In this document: in pieces, positions 1 through 10,769 of the stretch
Layout: the number at the start of each line of letters is the position of its first letter
Position numbering within the stretch: position 1 is the first letter of the stretch
Assembly: GCF_034314165.1 (NCBI RefSeq)
Contig: NZ_JAVIWK010000001.1
Location: 3,549,001 to 3,613,000 of the forward strand
Direction of reading: 5' to 3'
Source of the DNA: Pseudomonas sp. Bout1
Lineage (GTDB): Bacteria; Pseudomonadota; Gammaproteobacteria; Pseudomonadales; Pseudomonadaceae
DNA: 64,000 bases
The notes under the pieces: model-generated
The model's database searches: none
Seen by the model: the letters and a program-made list of their open reading frames with translations, nothing else
Told to the model about the DNA's origin: nothing
Position numbers and translations under genes: made by a program

Positions 1-246
1 AGTAATGATGTTGTGGTCGCTCGGTCCCAGTTTCGTCGATTTCACCGCTGTCGAAGCGCTTCCGCTTTTCTGCGTCGCCCAGTAAGTCATAGGCTCCCGC
101 GACCACCTTGAACTTTTCTTCGGCGGCCTTATCACCTGGATTCAAGTCGGGATGTAGCTTCTTTGCCAGCTTGCGATAGGCAGACTGGATTTCTGCGGAT
201 GACGCGGTCGGGCTGACACCAAGGGTCTCATACGGATTGTTCACGT
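1..246 (-). CDS. J-domain co-chaperone (DnaJ/CbpA-like), 3' part outside window
   Basis: Only the first 82 codons are visible. They form a complete J domain: helix II with YRKLAKK, then the HPD motif at residues 31-33, which stimulates the ATPase of an Hsp70 partner. The start is taken as GTG (reads [10 protein letters not shown]); no ATG gives this N-terminus. The gene lies about 190 nt downstream of dnaK on the same strand, so the DnaK encoded there is the likely partner. The wording after the J domain ([12 protein letters not shown]) is, from memory, typical of alphaproteobacterial DnaJ-class proteins with a DnaJ_C domain but no zinc fingers. That part is inference because the C-terminus is not in the window. 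Confidence 0.85.
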
Positions 247-436
247 CTTACTCCGGCTTGTTGAGTTTCCCAATTCAAACTCCTGTTCACGGCCGCGAAA
301 AGGCAAGGGAAGACCTCACCTGGCGATTTCGCAACGTTTCGCCGCAAATCCATCCAACCGTAGCATCACGCAGGATGGACCTTGCTGCGTTTCATACAGA
401 AATGAGTTAGAAGGCGTTTGCACTAGGCCATCGCCG

Positions 437-2335
437 TCATTTCTCCTTCTTTTGATCGTCGTCGATTTCGGTAAAGTCGGCATCCACAACGTCGTCATTA
501 TGTGACGGCTGTGGAGCTGTCTCCGATTGTTGAGACTGTGAATGGATCGCCTCAGCTAACTTCATGCCGGCCTGTTGCAAGGCATTGATCTTGGTGCTGA
601 TCGCATCACCATCATTACCTTTGAGCGCTTCGCGGAGGTCTGACAGGGCATTTTCCACCGTACGGTGGTCGGCTTCGGCTAGTTTGGAACCGTGCTCGGC
701 CAGTGTCTTTTCCGTTTCGTGGACGAGAGCGTCACCCGCGTTTCTTGCTTCGATAGTCTCCCGGCGTTTCTTGTCCTCGGTTGCATGAGTTTCCGCGTCC
801 TTGACCATTCGCTCGATATCGGCTTCGGAGAGGCCTCCTGACGCCTGGATCTGAATGTTCTGCTCTTTGCCCGTTCCCTTGTCTTTGGCAGATACGTTGA
901 CGATACCGTTTGCATCTATGTCGAAAGTTACCTCGATCTGAGGCATACCACGCGGTGCCGGCGGAATACCCGTCAGGTCGAATTGAGCAAGCATCTTATT
1001 GTCGGCAGCTAGCTCCCGCTCACCCTGGAATACCCGGATCGTCACTGCGCCCTGGTTATCGTCAGCGGTCGAGAATATCTGGCTCTTTTTGGCCGGAACG
1101 GTGGTATTGCGTTCGATTAGTCGGGTGAACACGCCACCCAACGTTTCAAGCCCGAGCGACAGCGGTGTCACATCGAGAAGTACCACATCCTTCACGTCAC
1201 CCTGGAGGACACCGGCCTGGATCGCGGCGCCTATGGCAACGACCTCATCCGGGTTTACGCCCTTATGGGGTTCCTTGCCGAAAATCTTTTCGACGACTTC
1301 TTGGATTTTCGGCATCCTAGTCATGCCACCGACGAGCACGACCTCACTTACTTCTTTTGCAGTCAGGCCCGCGTCCTTCAGAGCATTCTGGCAAGGCTCA
1401 ATGGTTCGCTGAATGAGGTCCTCGACCAGAGATTCGAATTTCGATCTCGTGACTTTGATTTGTAGATGCTTTGGCCCTGTTGCGTCCGCCGTGATAAAGG
1501 GTAGATTGACTTCCGTCTGGGTTGTCGTAGAGAGCTCAATCTTCGCCTTCTCCGCGGCTTCCTTGAGACGCTGCAGAGCGAGCTTGTCCGTTTTGAGATC
1601 GATGCCTTGTTCCTTCTTGAACTCCGATGAGATGTATTCTACCAAACGCATATCGAAGTCCTCGCCGCCGAGGAAGGTGTCACCATTCGTCGATTTCACC
1701 TCAAATACACCGTCACCGATGTCGAGGATGGAAATATCGAAGGTGCCGCCACCAAGGTCATAGACCGCGATTTTCGATTGTTTTTTTACGTCAAGGCCAT
1801 AAGCCAGCGCTGCGGCCGTCGGTTCGTTGATAATGCGCAGAACTTCAAGCCCCGCGATCTTGCCGGCGTCCTTGGTTGCCTGACGTTGAGCGTCATTGAA
1901 ATAGGCTGGAACTGTGATGACCGCTTGCGTGATCTTTTCCCCCAGATTCGCTTCGGCGGTTTCCTTCATTTTTTGAAGGATGAAGGCTGAAATCTGGGAG
2001 GGCGAATAAGTTTTGCCTTCTGCCTCCACCCAGGCGTCGCCGTTTCCTGCCTTGACGATATTGTAAGGAACGAGCCCCTTGTCCTTCGCGACGGTCGGAT
2101 CCTCATAACGACGACCGATGAGGCGCTTCACGGCAAAGATCGTATTAGTCGGGTTCGTCACGGCTTGGCGTCGCGCAGGCTGCCCTACCAGTCGCTCACC
2201 GTCGCTTGTGAACGCGACGATGGAGGGCGTCGTGCGTGCGCCTTCCGAATTCTCAATAATACGGGTGTTCTTGCCGTCCATGACGGCAACGCAGGAGTTG
2301 GTCGTACCCAGATCGATTCCGATAATTTTACTCAT
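437..2335 (-). CDS. dnaK: Molecular chaperone DnaK (Hsp70), accessory copy
   Basis: ATP-dependent Hsp70 chaperone of 632 residues, the normal length. It opens with the phosphate-1 signature [10 protein letters not shown], holds [13 protein letters not shown] and DLGGGTFD of the nucleotide-binding domain, and ends in the usual acidic tail [14 protein letters not shown]. The ATG was chosen because AGAGGAA precedes it by 7 nt; the open frame extends 24 codons further upstream without support. The linker region ([38 protein letters not shown]) resembles alphaproteobacterial DnaK more than gammaproteobacterial DnaK. No grpE accompanies it, so I read it as an acquired additional copy and not the housekeeping gene. 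It is divergent from the CDF/DUF1269/clpB genes. Confidence 0.95.
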   Translation of the reverse strand: MSKIIGIDLGTTNSCVAVMDGKNTRIIENSEGARTTPSIVAFTSDGERLVGQPARRQAVTNPTNTIFAVKRLIGRRYEDPTVAKDKGLVPYNIVKAGNGDAWVEAEGKTYSPSQISAFILQKMKETAEANLGEKITQAVITVPAYFNDAQRQATKDAGKIAGLEVLRIINEPTAAALAYGLDVKKQSKIAVYDLGGGTFDISILDIGDGVFEVKSTNGDTFLGGEDFDMRLVEYISSEFKKEQGIDLKTDKLALQRLKEAAEKAKIELSTTTQTEVNLPFITADATGPKHLQIKVTRSKFESLVEDLIQRTIEPCQNALKDAGLTAKEVSEVVLVGGMTRMPKIQEVVEKIFGKEPHKGVNPDEVVAIGAAIQAGVLQGDVKDVVLLDVTPLSLGLETLGGVFTRLIERNTTVPAKKSQIFSTADDNQGAVTIRVFQGERELAADNKMLAQFDLTGIPPAPRGMPQIEVTFDIDANGIVNVSAKDKGTGKEQNIQIQASGGLSEADIERMVKDAETHATEDKKRRETIEARNAGDALVHETEKTLAEHGSKLAEADHRTVENALSDLREALKGNDGDAISTKINALQQAGMKLAEAIHSQSQQSETAPQPSHNDDVVDADFTEIDDDQKKEK

Positions 2336-3220
2336 CGTATTGTTCCTCTGTTTGGTTCTCAGATTTGATGTATCTGCCCCACACAGCCATCCGTCTGGGG
2401 ACACCACTCCATTGCTCGCTCATCCGACGGAGGCACTGCCGCTTTTCAGGTGTTTTTGTACTCCCAAGCTTCCCGGCCATTACATGTTCTGCGGTGGTCT
2501 GCCCGTTGAACCGGATCTGCCAAAATAGTGTAGCAACTAGTTGAGAAGCAGTTTGTCGAGTTTGTTTTGCAACGGTCGTGCCAGCAAATGTAGCTCCGTA
2601 TTTCAACCACTTACATAGATCCTTCGTACTCTTCAGACATGATGTCCAAAAAAACAGGACAAAATGTCCGAGTCGAGGTTGAAACTGCATGAAGCCCGGA
2701 AAGCAGTACCAAGATTGTTCCGCGCGCCCTTTATCGTGGTGAACTTACATCAACTTTTGTTTATAACAACCTGAATTTACGTGAATTAGATGTCAGGAAA
2801 AAATCAACCTAGATCTCACCCCAAACAAATAAATTGCCTAAATTCGGGCTATCTATGGTCGCTGATTAAATAGAATCACAGTCCTATCTAGTTGATTGTT
2901 TTATATTTTTGAATATTTGCACGATTTTTTGCGGTGCGTGCTTTGTTGTGGCAAGTATCTGAGAAGGGACTATCTAGTATGGTTAGCCTTGGTAACGGCA
3001 TCAATTTTGCTGCTGTGGGAGAAGGGGGGGCGTTCACATGTCATCTCCTGCCGCCAGCTTTAAAAAGGGACAGAGTACGCGGGAAGACCTCAGTGACTAG
3101 ATTTGCGCTGAGCGTTCAAGCGTCGTCCATTTTGTGCGGCGGATCCGTTCGCCATATCAAACAGCGGGTGCTATGAATAAAGGCGTAGGGCGTATTTCTC
3201 TTTTCTCGAAGGAGCTGACC
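2336..3220. promoter_or_regulatory. Long divergent intergenic region between dnaK and the CDF gene
   Basis: About 885 nt with no convincing gene. The middle (about 2750-2930) is clearly more AT-rich than its surroundings. It must hold the promoters for the two divergent halves of the stress cluster. I looked for a sigma-32 type pair (CTTGAA plus CCCCAT) and found none clear enough to name. Confidence 0.4.
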
Positions 3221-4213
3221 GTGTCCGCAGCCATTTCTGATCCGCTCATACACGAGCGACACTCAACCAGAATCGTCGTCTATGCCGCGTTGGCCGGCAA
3301 TATCGCAGTGGCGATAACCAAGCTGGCTGCTGCGGCGGTGACCGGAAGTGCCGCGATGTTCAGCGAGGCCGTGCACTCAGTTGTCGATTGCGGCAATGAA
3401 GGACTTATTCTTTACGGCTATTATCGTGCGACACGAAGGCCGGATCTCGTGCATCCCCTTGGATTCGGTCGGGAACTCTATTTCTGGAGCTTTATCGTCG
3501 CGTTGCTACTTTTTGCGCTTGGCGCTGGTGTCTCGATTTACCAAGGGGTTCGGCATGTGATTACTCCACAGCCCCTTGAATACACCAGTATTAGCTATGC
3601 GGTTCTGGCCCTCTCGTTCGTTTTCGAGGGCGCGTCCTGGATTATCGGTTGGCGCACTTTGGCCAGGGCCCGAGGTGATATCGGTTTTTGGAAGGCGTTT
3701 CGCCAAAGCAAGAATCCTCCTGCATTTATGGTGGTGTTCGAAGACAGCGCAGCGCTGATCGGCATTGCAATTGCAGCGATCGGTATCGCTGCAGCCGAAA
3801 AGCTCGAAATGCCGGTTCTCGATGGGGCTGCCTCGATCCTAATCGGAGTCGTACTCGCAATCACGGCGTTACTGCTTGCGATCGAAAGCAAGAGCCTGTT
3901 GATCGGGGAAAGGGCGACACCGGCGCTCGTTGAGGCCATTTGCCTGATCGCTCAGGAGCACTCCGGTGTGATCCATGCGAACAGCGCATTGACAGCACAG
4001 CTTGCACCTGATCAGGCATTGGTCGCTCTTAGCATCGAATTTGATCCAGGCTTACTAACGGAGCAGATCGAAGAGTGCGTTGCTACGATAGAGCAAAAGG
4101 TACGTGCCGCGTATCCAGAGGTCACTGCCTTGTTCGTCAAGCCGCAAACGCTTGGCCAATTCGAAAGTGCGCGTAAGAAGAGATTCGGAATCTGCGAATT
4201 GCCCCCTCGATGA
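3221..4213 (+). CDS. Cation diffusion facilitator (CDF) family transporter
   Basis: Inner-membrane divalent-metal/proton antiporter of 330 residues. CDF signs are the membrane-helix motif HSVVD (H-x3-D, metal site) shortly after the first helix, the conserved HPLGFGRELYFWSF stretch, a second acidic pair (FEDSAAL) in a later helix, and a cytoplasmic C-terminal domain. I chose the GTG start because AAGGAG sits 6 nt before it; an ATG 48 nt upstream has only a weak GGGTG. Placement beside DUF1269 and clpB suggests a stress role, but the metal (Zn, Fe, Mn or Co) cannot be read from the sequence. Confidence 0.88.
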   Translation: MSAAISDPLIHERHSTRIVVYAALAGNIAVAITKLAAAAVTGSAAMFSEAVHSVVDCGNEGLILYGYYRATRRPDLVHPLGFGRELYFWSFIVALLLFALGAGVSIYQGVRHVITPQPLEYTSISYAVLALSFVFEGASWIIGWRTLARARGDIGFWKAFRQSKNPPAFMVVFEDSAALIGIAIAAIGIAAAEKLEMPVLDGAASILIGVVLAITALLLAIESKSLLIGERATPALVEAICLIAQEHSGVIHANSALTAQLAPDQALVALSIEFDPGLLTEQIEECVATIEQKVRAAYPEVTALFVKPQTLGQFESARKKRFGICELPPR

Positions 4214-4660
4214 CGACACTCTCTGCCGTGCTGAGGCCACAACGGCAAAGAGTGCCAAAAAGCCAACTGCAGACCCAAAATTGGCTATCTGGATGGGCGT
4301 CTGGAACCAGTTTGATTTCTGCCGACGAAGATATCGGCTATGACTATAGTGGATGGGTGGTAGTAGTCACTCAGCTATGGTTTTTAAGCCTCAAGCATGT
4401 AGTAGACGGAGAAAACAGGATCTTCTTTCGCCTCAGGCCTCACGCCGCTCTTGAGTACAGGGCGACTTCATTTGGAAGCTTGACCGTAAGGAAGACTGAG
4501 AGGGGACAGTTTGTACTTAAGTAGTGGATAGACTGTCTGCTGCGAGAGGAAGGAAAATCATCAACCTGCTGATTATAAATATATTTTTGTGCTGGCGTGG
4601 ACATTGCTATGTAATTACAAGATTAGCTGAAGTCGATTACTCGTACCGTAGGAGATTGTC
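4214..4660. other. Gene-free stretch between CDF and DUF1269 genes
   Basis: About 450 nt with only short unsupported frames. No strong hairpin or recognisable domain was seen. It could hold a separate promoter for the DUF1269 and clpB genes. Confidence 0.4.
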
Positions 4661-5188
4661 ATGTCCGTTCTGGTCGTTATCGTTTACCCAACCGAAGAAA
4701 AGGCTGAGGTAATAAGGCACAAGTTGCTGAGCCTGCAAAAGGAGTACCTAATCGAACTATCCGACGCAGTGATCGCGGTCAAGCAGGATAGCGGCAGGGT
4801 AAAGCTGATCCAATTGATCAACACCACTGCGGTCGGTGTGGTTTCCGGGGGCTTCTGGGGGCTTCTGATAGGTTCGCTCTTTCTAATGCCTCTTCTCGGC
4901 GCTTCACTCGGCGCAGCGTCTGGTGCCTTGAGTGGGGCACTGAATGACTTCGGGATAAATGACGGATTCATGAGGGAGCTTGCTACGACGCTAAAACCGG
5001 AAAGTGCAGCACTCTTTCTGCTGATACGCAGAATGACCGCCGATAAGGTGCTGGAGGAGTTGAGGGGGTCGGGCGGTACGGTACTCAAAACCTCCCTGGA
5101 TCATACCAAGGAGCAGGCCTTGAGGGACGCGCTTGCAGCCTCCCCAGCTTTTGGGAGTTCTGCAACCGCTGAGATTTCGTCTATCTAA
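4661..5188 (+). CDS. DUF1269-like membrane protein
   Basis: 175 residues. A soluble N-terminal part of about 55 residues is followed by a Gly/Ala-rich hydrophobic hairpin (about residues 57-94, many G-x3-G spacings as in glycine-zipper helices) and a cytoplasmic-type C-terminal domain. This layout fits the DUF1269 family, whose function is unknown. TAGGAGATTGTC precedes the ATG, a good ribosome site. The clpB start lies 48 nt after its stop, so the two are probably co-transcribed. The family's occurrence beside chaperone genes here suggests a role in envelope stress, which is inference only. Confidence 0.75.
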   Translation: MSVLVVIVYPTEEKAEVIRHKLLSLQKEYLIELSDAVIAVKQDSGRVKLIQLINTTAVGVVSGGFWGLLIGSLFLMPLLGASLGAASGALSGALNDFGINDGFMRELATTLKPESAALFLLIRRMTADKVLEELRGSGGTVLKTSLDHTKEQALRDALAASPAFGSSATAEISSI

Positions 5189-5236
5189 AAGCTGAATATC
5201 CGATAATCCTCAACGTTACTCTAAAGGGTGATTGAA

Positions 5237-7840
5237 ATGAACGTTGAAAAATTTACAGACCGTGCGAAGGGATTTATCCAGTCGGCTCAATCGCTCGCTA
5301 TGCGAGAAGGGCATCAGCAATTTTCCGCCCTGCACCTCCTCAAGGTATTGCTGGATGATACCGAAGGCCTAGTTTCGGGCCTGATCGACCGTTCGGGCGG
5401 GAACTCTCGCACTGTCCATGCCGCGGTCGAAGATGCTTTGGCGAAGCTGCCGAAGGTTTCGGGATCTGGGGCAGGGCAGGTTTACATGGCGTCCGAGCTC
5501 GCCCGTGTATTTGACGCAGCAGAAAAAATTGCAGAAAAAGCAGGAGACAGCTATGTCACAGTAGAGCGGCTGTTCCAGGCTCTCGTCGAGGATCGCAGCA
5601 GCGATGCCAGTAAGCTTCTATCCGACTGCGGTGTGAATCTTCAGGCGGTGACGGCGGCAATTAGCGCACTTCGAAAGGGTCGTACGGCGGACAGCGCCTC
5701 AGCCGAAAATACCTATGATGCTCTAAAAAAATACGCCCGCGACCTTACCAAGGAAGCGCGTGACGGAAAGCTTGATCCAGTAATCGGCCGCGATGAGGAA
5801 ATCCGGCGCACCGTGCAGGTACTTTCTCGCCGATCCAAGAATAACCCGGTGTTGATCGGCGAGCCTGGCGTTGGTAAAACGGCCATTGTCGAGGGACTTG
5901 CTCTTCGCATCATTAACGGTGATGTGCCAGAAAGTCTTCATCATAAAAAACTTCTCTCCCTTGATCTCGGCGCTCTTATTGCGGGTGCGAAATACAGGGG
6001 GGAGTTCGAAGAACGTCTGAAGGCTGTGCTGCAGGAGGTAACCTCTGCGGAGGGTGGCATCATTCTCTTCATCGACGAAATGCATACACTGATTGGGGCA
6101 GGCAAGACTGACGGTGCGATGGATGCCTCTAACTTGCTGAAACCTGCGCTTGCTCGCGGAGAATTACATTGTGTCGGGGCCACAACGCTCGATGAATATC
6201 GTAAGCATGTGGAGAAAGACCCCGCACTTGCTCGGCGCTTTCAGCCGGTATTTGTTCCTGAACCGAGTGTAGAGGATACTATCTCGATCCTTCGCGGCCT
6301 GAAGGAAAAGTACGAACTCCACCACGGTGTCCGAATTTCTGACGCGGCGCTTGTGGCGGCCGCTACCCTGTCGAACCGATATATCACGGATCGCTTCCTG
6401 CCGGACAAGGCCATCGACCTGATCGACGAAGCAGCTGCGCGCCTGAAAATGCAGGTCGACTCAAAGCCTGAAGAGCTTGATTCGCTTGATCGGGACATTA
6501 TTCGCCTCAAGATTGAGCAGGAAGCGCTCAAGAAGGAAAGTGATCAGGGCTCGAAGGCACGATTGCAAATTTTGGAAAAAGAACTTGTCGGCTTGGAAAA
6601 GAGTTCGGCCGATCTGACATCCAAGTGGCAGGCGGAGAAGGGCAAACTTTCCGACGCCCAAAAAATCAAAAGCGAACTGGAGCAATATCGTACCGAGCTT
6701 GCCAATGCTCAGCGCAAGGGCGAGTTTCAGCGGGCCGGTGAACTGTCCTACAGCACCATCCCCGAGTTGGAGAAGAAGTTGGCAGCCATCGAGTCTACGG
6801 AGACTTCCTCGATTGGTGAGACCGTGACCGCCGACGACATTGCTCATGTGGTTTCGCGCTGGACTGGTGTGCCGGTTACAAAAATGTTGGAGGGTGAAAA
6901 GGACAAGCTTCTTCATATGGAGGAAAAACTCGGCAAGCGCATAGTCGGCCAGGCCCAAGCTATTCGTGCTGTTTCCACTGCGGTGCGGCGAGCCCGAGCT
7001 GGTTTGCAGGATCCCAATCGCCCTATAGGTTCCTTCATGTTCCTTGGACCAACAGGTGTGGGGAAAACAGAATTAGCCAAGGCACTCGCTGAGTTTCTCT
7101 TCGATGACGAGACTGCGATGGTTCGCATCGACATGTCCGAATTCATGGAAAAACATTCTGTGTCGCGGCTAATTGGTGCTCCTCCTGGTTATGTGGGGTA
7201 CGACGAAGGCGGGGCATTGACCGAGGCGGTACGTCGGCGGCCCTATCAGGTCGTGCTTTTCGATGAAATAGAGAAGGCGCATCCGGATGTTTTCAACGTT
7301 CTACTGCAAGTACTCGATGACGGGCGCCTGACTGACGGTCAGGGACGTACGATCGACTTCCGCAACACATTGATAATCATGACGTCCAATATCGGCGCGG
7401 AATACCTCGTCAATCAACCAGAAGGCGAGAAGACCAGTGCTGTGCGCGAGGAGGTTATGGCGATGGTGCGCGTTCACTTCCGTCCAGAATTCCTCAACCG
7501 GATCGATGCAATTATACTGTTCCATCGTCTGCAGAAAAACGAAATGGGCCGCATTGTTGACATTCAATTCGCTCGCCTGAAAAAGCTGCTTGGTGATAGA
7601 AAGATCGTTCTGTCGCTTGATGCGATGGCGCAGAACTGGTTGGCGGAAAAAGGTTGGGATCCAGCGTTCGGCGCCCGTCCACTGAAGCGCGCCATTCAAC
7701 GCTATGTGCAGGACCCACTCGCCGAATTGCTTCTTGCGGGAGAGGTGCATGATGACTCGACAGTGATGATTTCAGTCGGGAAAGACGGCCTCACGTTCAA
7801 TGGAAAGGTCATCAGGATCATGGACGACGATGAAGACTGA
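5237..7840 (+). CDS. clpB: ATP-dependent disaggregase ClpB (Hsp100)
   Basis: Hexameric AAA+ disaggregase that works with DnaK/DnaJ to rescue aggregated proteins. 867 residues. Domains in order: N-terminal Clp repeat domain (about 1-145), first AAA+ with Walker A GEPGVGKT at 208-215 and Walker B IILFIDE, coiled-coil middle domain (about 410-530, charged heptads), second AAA+ with Walker A GPTGVGKT at 604-611 and Walker B VVLFDE, and C-terminal small domain. The long middle domain separates ClpB from ClpA/ClpC. AAAGGG lies 8 nt before the chosen ATG; a GTG 9 nt upstream overlaps that site. The N-domain wording is nearer alphaproteobacterial ClpB, in line with the accompanying dnaK. Confidence 0.96.
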   Translation: MNVEKFTDRAKGFIQSAQSLAMREGHQQFSALHLLKVLLDDTEGLVSGLIDRSGGNSRTVHAAVEDALAKLPKVSGSGAGQVYMASELARVFDAAEKIAEKAGDSYVTVERLFQALVEDRSSDASKLLSDCGVNLQAVTAAISALRKGRTADSASAENTYDALKKYARDLTKEARDGKLDPVIGRDEEIRRTVQVLSRRSKNNPVLIGEPGVGKTAIVEGLALRIINGDVPESLHHKKLLSLDLGALIAGAKYRGEFEERLKAVLQEVTSAEGGIILFIDEMHTLIGAGKTDGAMDASNLLKPALARGELHCVGATTLDEYRKHVEKDPALARRFQPVFVPEPSVEDTISILRGLKEKYELHHGVRISDAALVAAATLSNRYITDRFLPDKAIDLIDEAAARLKMQVDSKPEELDSLDRDIIRLKIEQEALKKESDQGSKARLQILEKELVGLEKSSADLTSKWQAEKGKLSDAQKIKSELEQYRTELANAQRKGEFQRAGELSYSTIPELEKKLAAIESTETSSIGETVTADDIAHVVSRWTGVPVTKMLEGEKDKLLHMEEKLGKRIVGQAQAIRAVSTAVRRARAGLQDPNRPIGSFMFLGPTGVGKTELAKALAEFLFDDETAMVRIDMSEFMEKHSVSRLIGAPPGYVGYDEGGALTEAVRRRPYQVVLFDEIEKAHPDVFNVLLQVLDDGRLTDGQGRTIDFRNTLIIMTSNIGAEYLVNQPEGEKTSAVREEVMAMVRVHFRPEFLNRIDAIILFHRLQKNEMGRIVDIQFARLKKLLGDRKIVLSLDAMAQNWLAEKGWDPAFGARPLKRAIQRYVQDPLAELLLAGEVHDDSTVMISVGKDGLTFNGKVIRIMDDDED

Positions 7841-8065
7841 AAACCTGGATCGAACGCCGAGGGGAATGCTCGCGCTAGTCAAATTCCTTTGATGCTGCAA
7901 GCTAAAACGCAGGTTATCCGCGATCAGTAGATGAGAAGAAATAATGGGTTAAAAAATTAAAGACGGCATGAGTGATAGACGCCCATGTCAGGACTGTCGA
8001 TCGGCTCGCAGTAGCTTTTTACCTTGAACGAAGAGCAACAGTTAAGGATTGGGCGGGTACGCCTT

Positions 8066-8971
8066 TTAGCTTAGGACATAGTCAACAGGTTGGAGTGGAG
8101 GAGGGATATAGGTACGGCCAATTGCACTTAGGACATCTCGTTCAATCGCTCGAACAAGGGCATCAGTGGGAAGATCGTTTTCATCCCGTCCAAAAGGATC
8201 CTCCAACTCATCTCCGATGGCATCAAGTCCAAAAAATGTATAGCTGACTATCGCAGTGAAAATTGGCGCAATCCATCCTAAAGGTTCAGCCAGCGCGAAG
8301 GGCAGCAGTATGCAAAAGAGATAGATAGTGCGGTGCAGGAGCAATGTGTATGGAAAGGGAAGGGGGGTATTTTTAATACGCTCGCAAATTGCCTGGGCCT
8401 CACACAAGCCCGTTAATCGCTGCTCCAGCGTCACATATCGCCACTCACTGATGATGTTTTCTTGAGCCAGGCGTGAACACTCCCTACCGGTTTCTTGCAA
8501 AATGCCATCGCTGATGTTAAAGGTCGGGGTGATCTTGATCAGAAGGCCAGGTACCCAAGGTCGAGCAGCTTTCAGCTCATCCTCATTGCGAAGCCTTGCG
8601 TTAAGCGCATGAGCGTACCCACACAATCCCAGGAGCATCCTTTCCCTTAACTCAGTGTCCTGAATGACACAGCTCTCGCGGATGAAAGAGCGCACTTCGA
8701 TGATGATTCTTCCCCATTCCTTGCGTCCCTCCCACCACCGATCGTAACAGGCGGAATTGCGAAAGCTCATGAAGATGGACAGTGACAGGCCTAGTAGGGT
8801 GAAAGGTGTGGCGTTGACGCGTGAGAAGAAAGCAGGATGCATACTTTCAATCAATACGATGATGGACGCCAAGACGGTCACCATGATGCTTCGCCGAATG
8901 ATACGTTTAGCGATAGATCCCTTCAGCGTAACCAGAACGTTTAGCATGTTTGGCTTGGGATGAACGATCAT
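8066..8971 (-). CDS. Bestrophin family membrane channel (UPF0187/YneE-like)
   Basis: 301 residues. Bestrophin-type signs are the N-terminal helices followed by FTLLGLSLSIFMSFRNSACYDRWWEGRKEWG, the conserved NxxxYDRWWEGRK block, a later hydrophobic pair, and an acidic DELEDPFGRDENDLP stretch after it that matches the family's calcium-clasp-like region. Bacterial homologues form pentameric channels in the inner membrane (a Klebsiella one conducts cations). The ribosome site is weak (GGGGCAG). No obvious functional tie to moaA, 33 nt downstream on the same strand. Confidence 0.82.
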   Translation of the reverse strand: MIVHPKPNMLNVLVTLKGSIAKRIIRRSIMVTVLASIIVLIESMHPAFFSRVNATPFTLLGLSLSIFMSFRNSACYDRWWEGRKEWGRIIIEVRSFIRESCVIQDTELRERMLLGLCGYAHALNARLRNEDELKAARPWVPGLLIKITPTFNISDGILQETGRECSRLAQENIISEWRYVTLEQRLTGLCEAQAICERIKNTPLPFPYTLLLHRTIYLFCILLPFALAEPLGWIAPIFTAIVSYTFFGLDAIGDELEDPFGRDENDLPTDALVRAIERDVLSAIGRTYIPPPLQPVDYVLS

Positions 8972-9004
8972 GGCTGCCCCGCAAAGGAATGAAAGGACTA
9001 GGAG

Positions 9005-10009
9005 TTAGCCACCCGTCATATTCATGAAGCGAAGAATTTGTACGTCGCCATTCGTTTCGAAATGATGGCTGAAGGGCTTCAGCTTTATAGCCTCACGGAT
9101 GGCTCTGTCGAGCCGCTCGCTATCTGCAGGGTAGCTGCGAAGAATCTGTTTCAGATCGCTGGAGTGTTCGTTACCCAGGCACAGCAGCAGTCGACCTTCG
9201 ACCGTTACTCTCACCCGATTACAGCTCCCGCAAAAGTTATGGCTATGGGGTGAAATGAAGCCAACTCTGATATTGGGTGCTTCCGTGATCCGCCAGTAGC
9301 TGGATGGGCCCTGGGTGGATTCGGCTGACTCGATCAAAGTGAAGACTTCGCTCAGACGCGCTCGAACCTCGTCACTTGAACAGTAGGACTCATTGCGCTG
9401 GTGCTCAGTGATGACGCCCAGAGGCATTTCTTCAATGAAGGAAATGTCTAGCTGTCTATCGATGGCAAATCGCACCAGGTCAACCACTTCCGTATCGTTA
9501 CGTCCCTTGAGCACTACACAGTTAAGTTTGGTGTGGCGAAAATCGGCGGCAAGGGCGGCATCGATTCCAGCAATCACGCGGCTTAGATCGCCTGTTCTTG
9601 TCAGTGTCTTGAAAAGCTGGCTATTCAAGCTGTCCAGGCTGATGTTCAGGCGAGATACGCCGGCATCACGCAAGGGTTTCGCCATGTGGGGGAGTTGTGA
9701 GCCATTAGTACTCATGCACAGCTCTCTCAGGCCTGGCAATGCGGCGATCTGATCACACAATTTAACAATGCCGTTTCGTACGACTGGTTCTCCGCCCGTC
9801 AGTCGAATTTTATGCACGCCCAAAGCCACGAATTGCTGTGCTATTTGGAACAGTTCTTCCAGCGTCAAAATGCTCTGACGAGGTAGAAATTGCATGTCTT
9901 CTGCCATGCAGTAAACACAACGAAAATCACAGCGATCAGTCACCGACATTCTGAGGTACGTGATTTTGCGATTGAAGCTGTCGACTAGCTCATTGTTTGG
10001 TATGTCCAC
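9005..10009 (-). CDS. moaA: GTP 3',8-cyclase MoaA
   Basis: Radical-SAM enzyme for the first step of molybdenum cofactor synthesis, GTP to 3',8-cyclo-GTP. 334 residues. The N-terminal SAM cluster motif is C27-x3-C31-x2-C34, followed by LTGGEP. The second iron-sulfur cluster of the family is shown by CGSC...LLLCLG near residue 260-280, and the protein ends in the conserved Gly-Gly. It is part of a loose Mo-cofactor group here with fdhD, mobA and moaB. No moaC, moaD or moaE is in the window, so this is one piece of a dispersed pathway. Confidence 0.95.
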   Translation of the reverse strand: MDIPNNELVDSFNRKITYLRMSVTDRCDFRCVYCMAEDMQFLPRQSILTLEELFQIAQQFVALGVHKIRLTGGEPVVRNGIVKLCDQIAALPGLRELCMSTNGSQLPHMAKPLRDAGVSRLNISLDSLNSQLFKTLTRTGDLSRVIAGIDAALAADFRHTKLNCVVLKGRNDTEVVDLVRFAIDRQLDISFIEEMPLGVITEHQRNESYCSSDEVRARLSEVFTLIESAESTQGPSSYWRITEAPNIRVGFISPHSHNFCGSCNRVRVTVEGRLLLCLGNEHSSDLKQILRSYPADSERLDRAIREAIKLKPFSHHFETNGDVQILRFMNMTGG

Positions 10010-10161
10010 TTTTGCCGTACCTTTTCATTGTGATTATCGGTGTCGAGGCGAAAGCATGCTTTGGAGCCAATCTAGGAGAGGAGGGGTGAAACTTAAGCAT
10101 AGGCAGGTGGCCGAGAGGCGTCAAACGGCACGGTATTCCAGGTTCGACGGCTCAAGATTCG

Positions 10162-10338
10162 TTAGCGCTTTTCGACGTTTTCAGCGTCCCTAGCGTCCAT
10201 TTCGGCATTACGCTCCTCCACTCGTTTACGCTGCTCAACGGTCAACTCAATCCTATGCGCGGTATCTCGCAGAATCAGCAAACCTCCGATGATCGATAAA
10301 AACGCAATGGCAGTAATCAACCAGGCGTACCAAGGCAT
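10162..10338 (-). CDS. DUF2897 family small membrane protein
   Basis: 58 residues: one N-terminal membrane helix (WYAWLITAIAFLSIIGGLLIL) then a charged helix ending in EERNAEMDARDAENVEKR. This pattern is that of DUF2897 proteins, common in Pseudomonas and of unknown function. ACAGGAGAG lies just upstream of the ATG. It is in the same direction as moaA, but nothing links them functionally. Confidence 0.85.
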   Translation of the reverse strand: MPWYAWLITAIAFLSIIGGLLILRDTAHRIELTVEQRKRVEERNAEMDARDAENVEKR

Positions 10339-10769
10339 AACGCTCTCCTGTGTTCGTACGTAGTATTTCTGATCAAGCGTCCATGATTGGTTGGTGCGCT
10401 CTTTCTTTAGTCTAGAACGGTAGCAGATGTGTCTTCTATTAATGGTTTTGCAGGGAGCCCAGTCCTGCTGGGGCTATGACGACTGGTCAGCGCCGGTAGC
10501 CTAACGCTAGGCTGTGACTCTGCACAGGCGATGACTTGCCTACCGGTTAATCTAAATCCCAAGACACCCCGTACCCTGAGGAAGATGTCGCGACACAAGC
10601 TCTAAGCAGAGGCAATATGCGGCAGTTTCGCACTTAAGGATCTATGTGGAGTAGGTAACTGCCGCTCCTACTGCAGCGATGGGTAATGGATGGGGGCATT
10701 CCCAAATGGTATAGCGTTATGTTGGGCTAGCCCCTAAACGATTTGAAGTGAAAACTAGTTTGAAGCAGT
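10339..10769. other. Intergenic region without recognisable gene
   Basis: About 430 nt between the mucR-like gene and the DUF2897 gene. Short open frames exist but none has a ribosome site or familiar sequence. The DUF2897 promoter is presumably here. Confidence 0.4.

Noticed and set aside
2328..2690. 120-codon frame upstream of dnaK on the minus strand
   Set aside because: No ribosome site or family resemblance, and it overlaps the dnaK leader.
2336..3220. Sigma-32 promoter for dnaK or the CDF gene
   Set aside because: No CTTGAA/CCCCAT pair with proper spacing could be found by eye on either strand.
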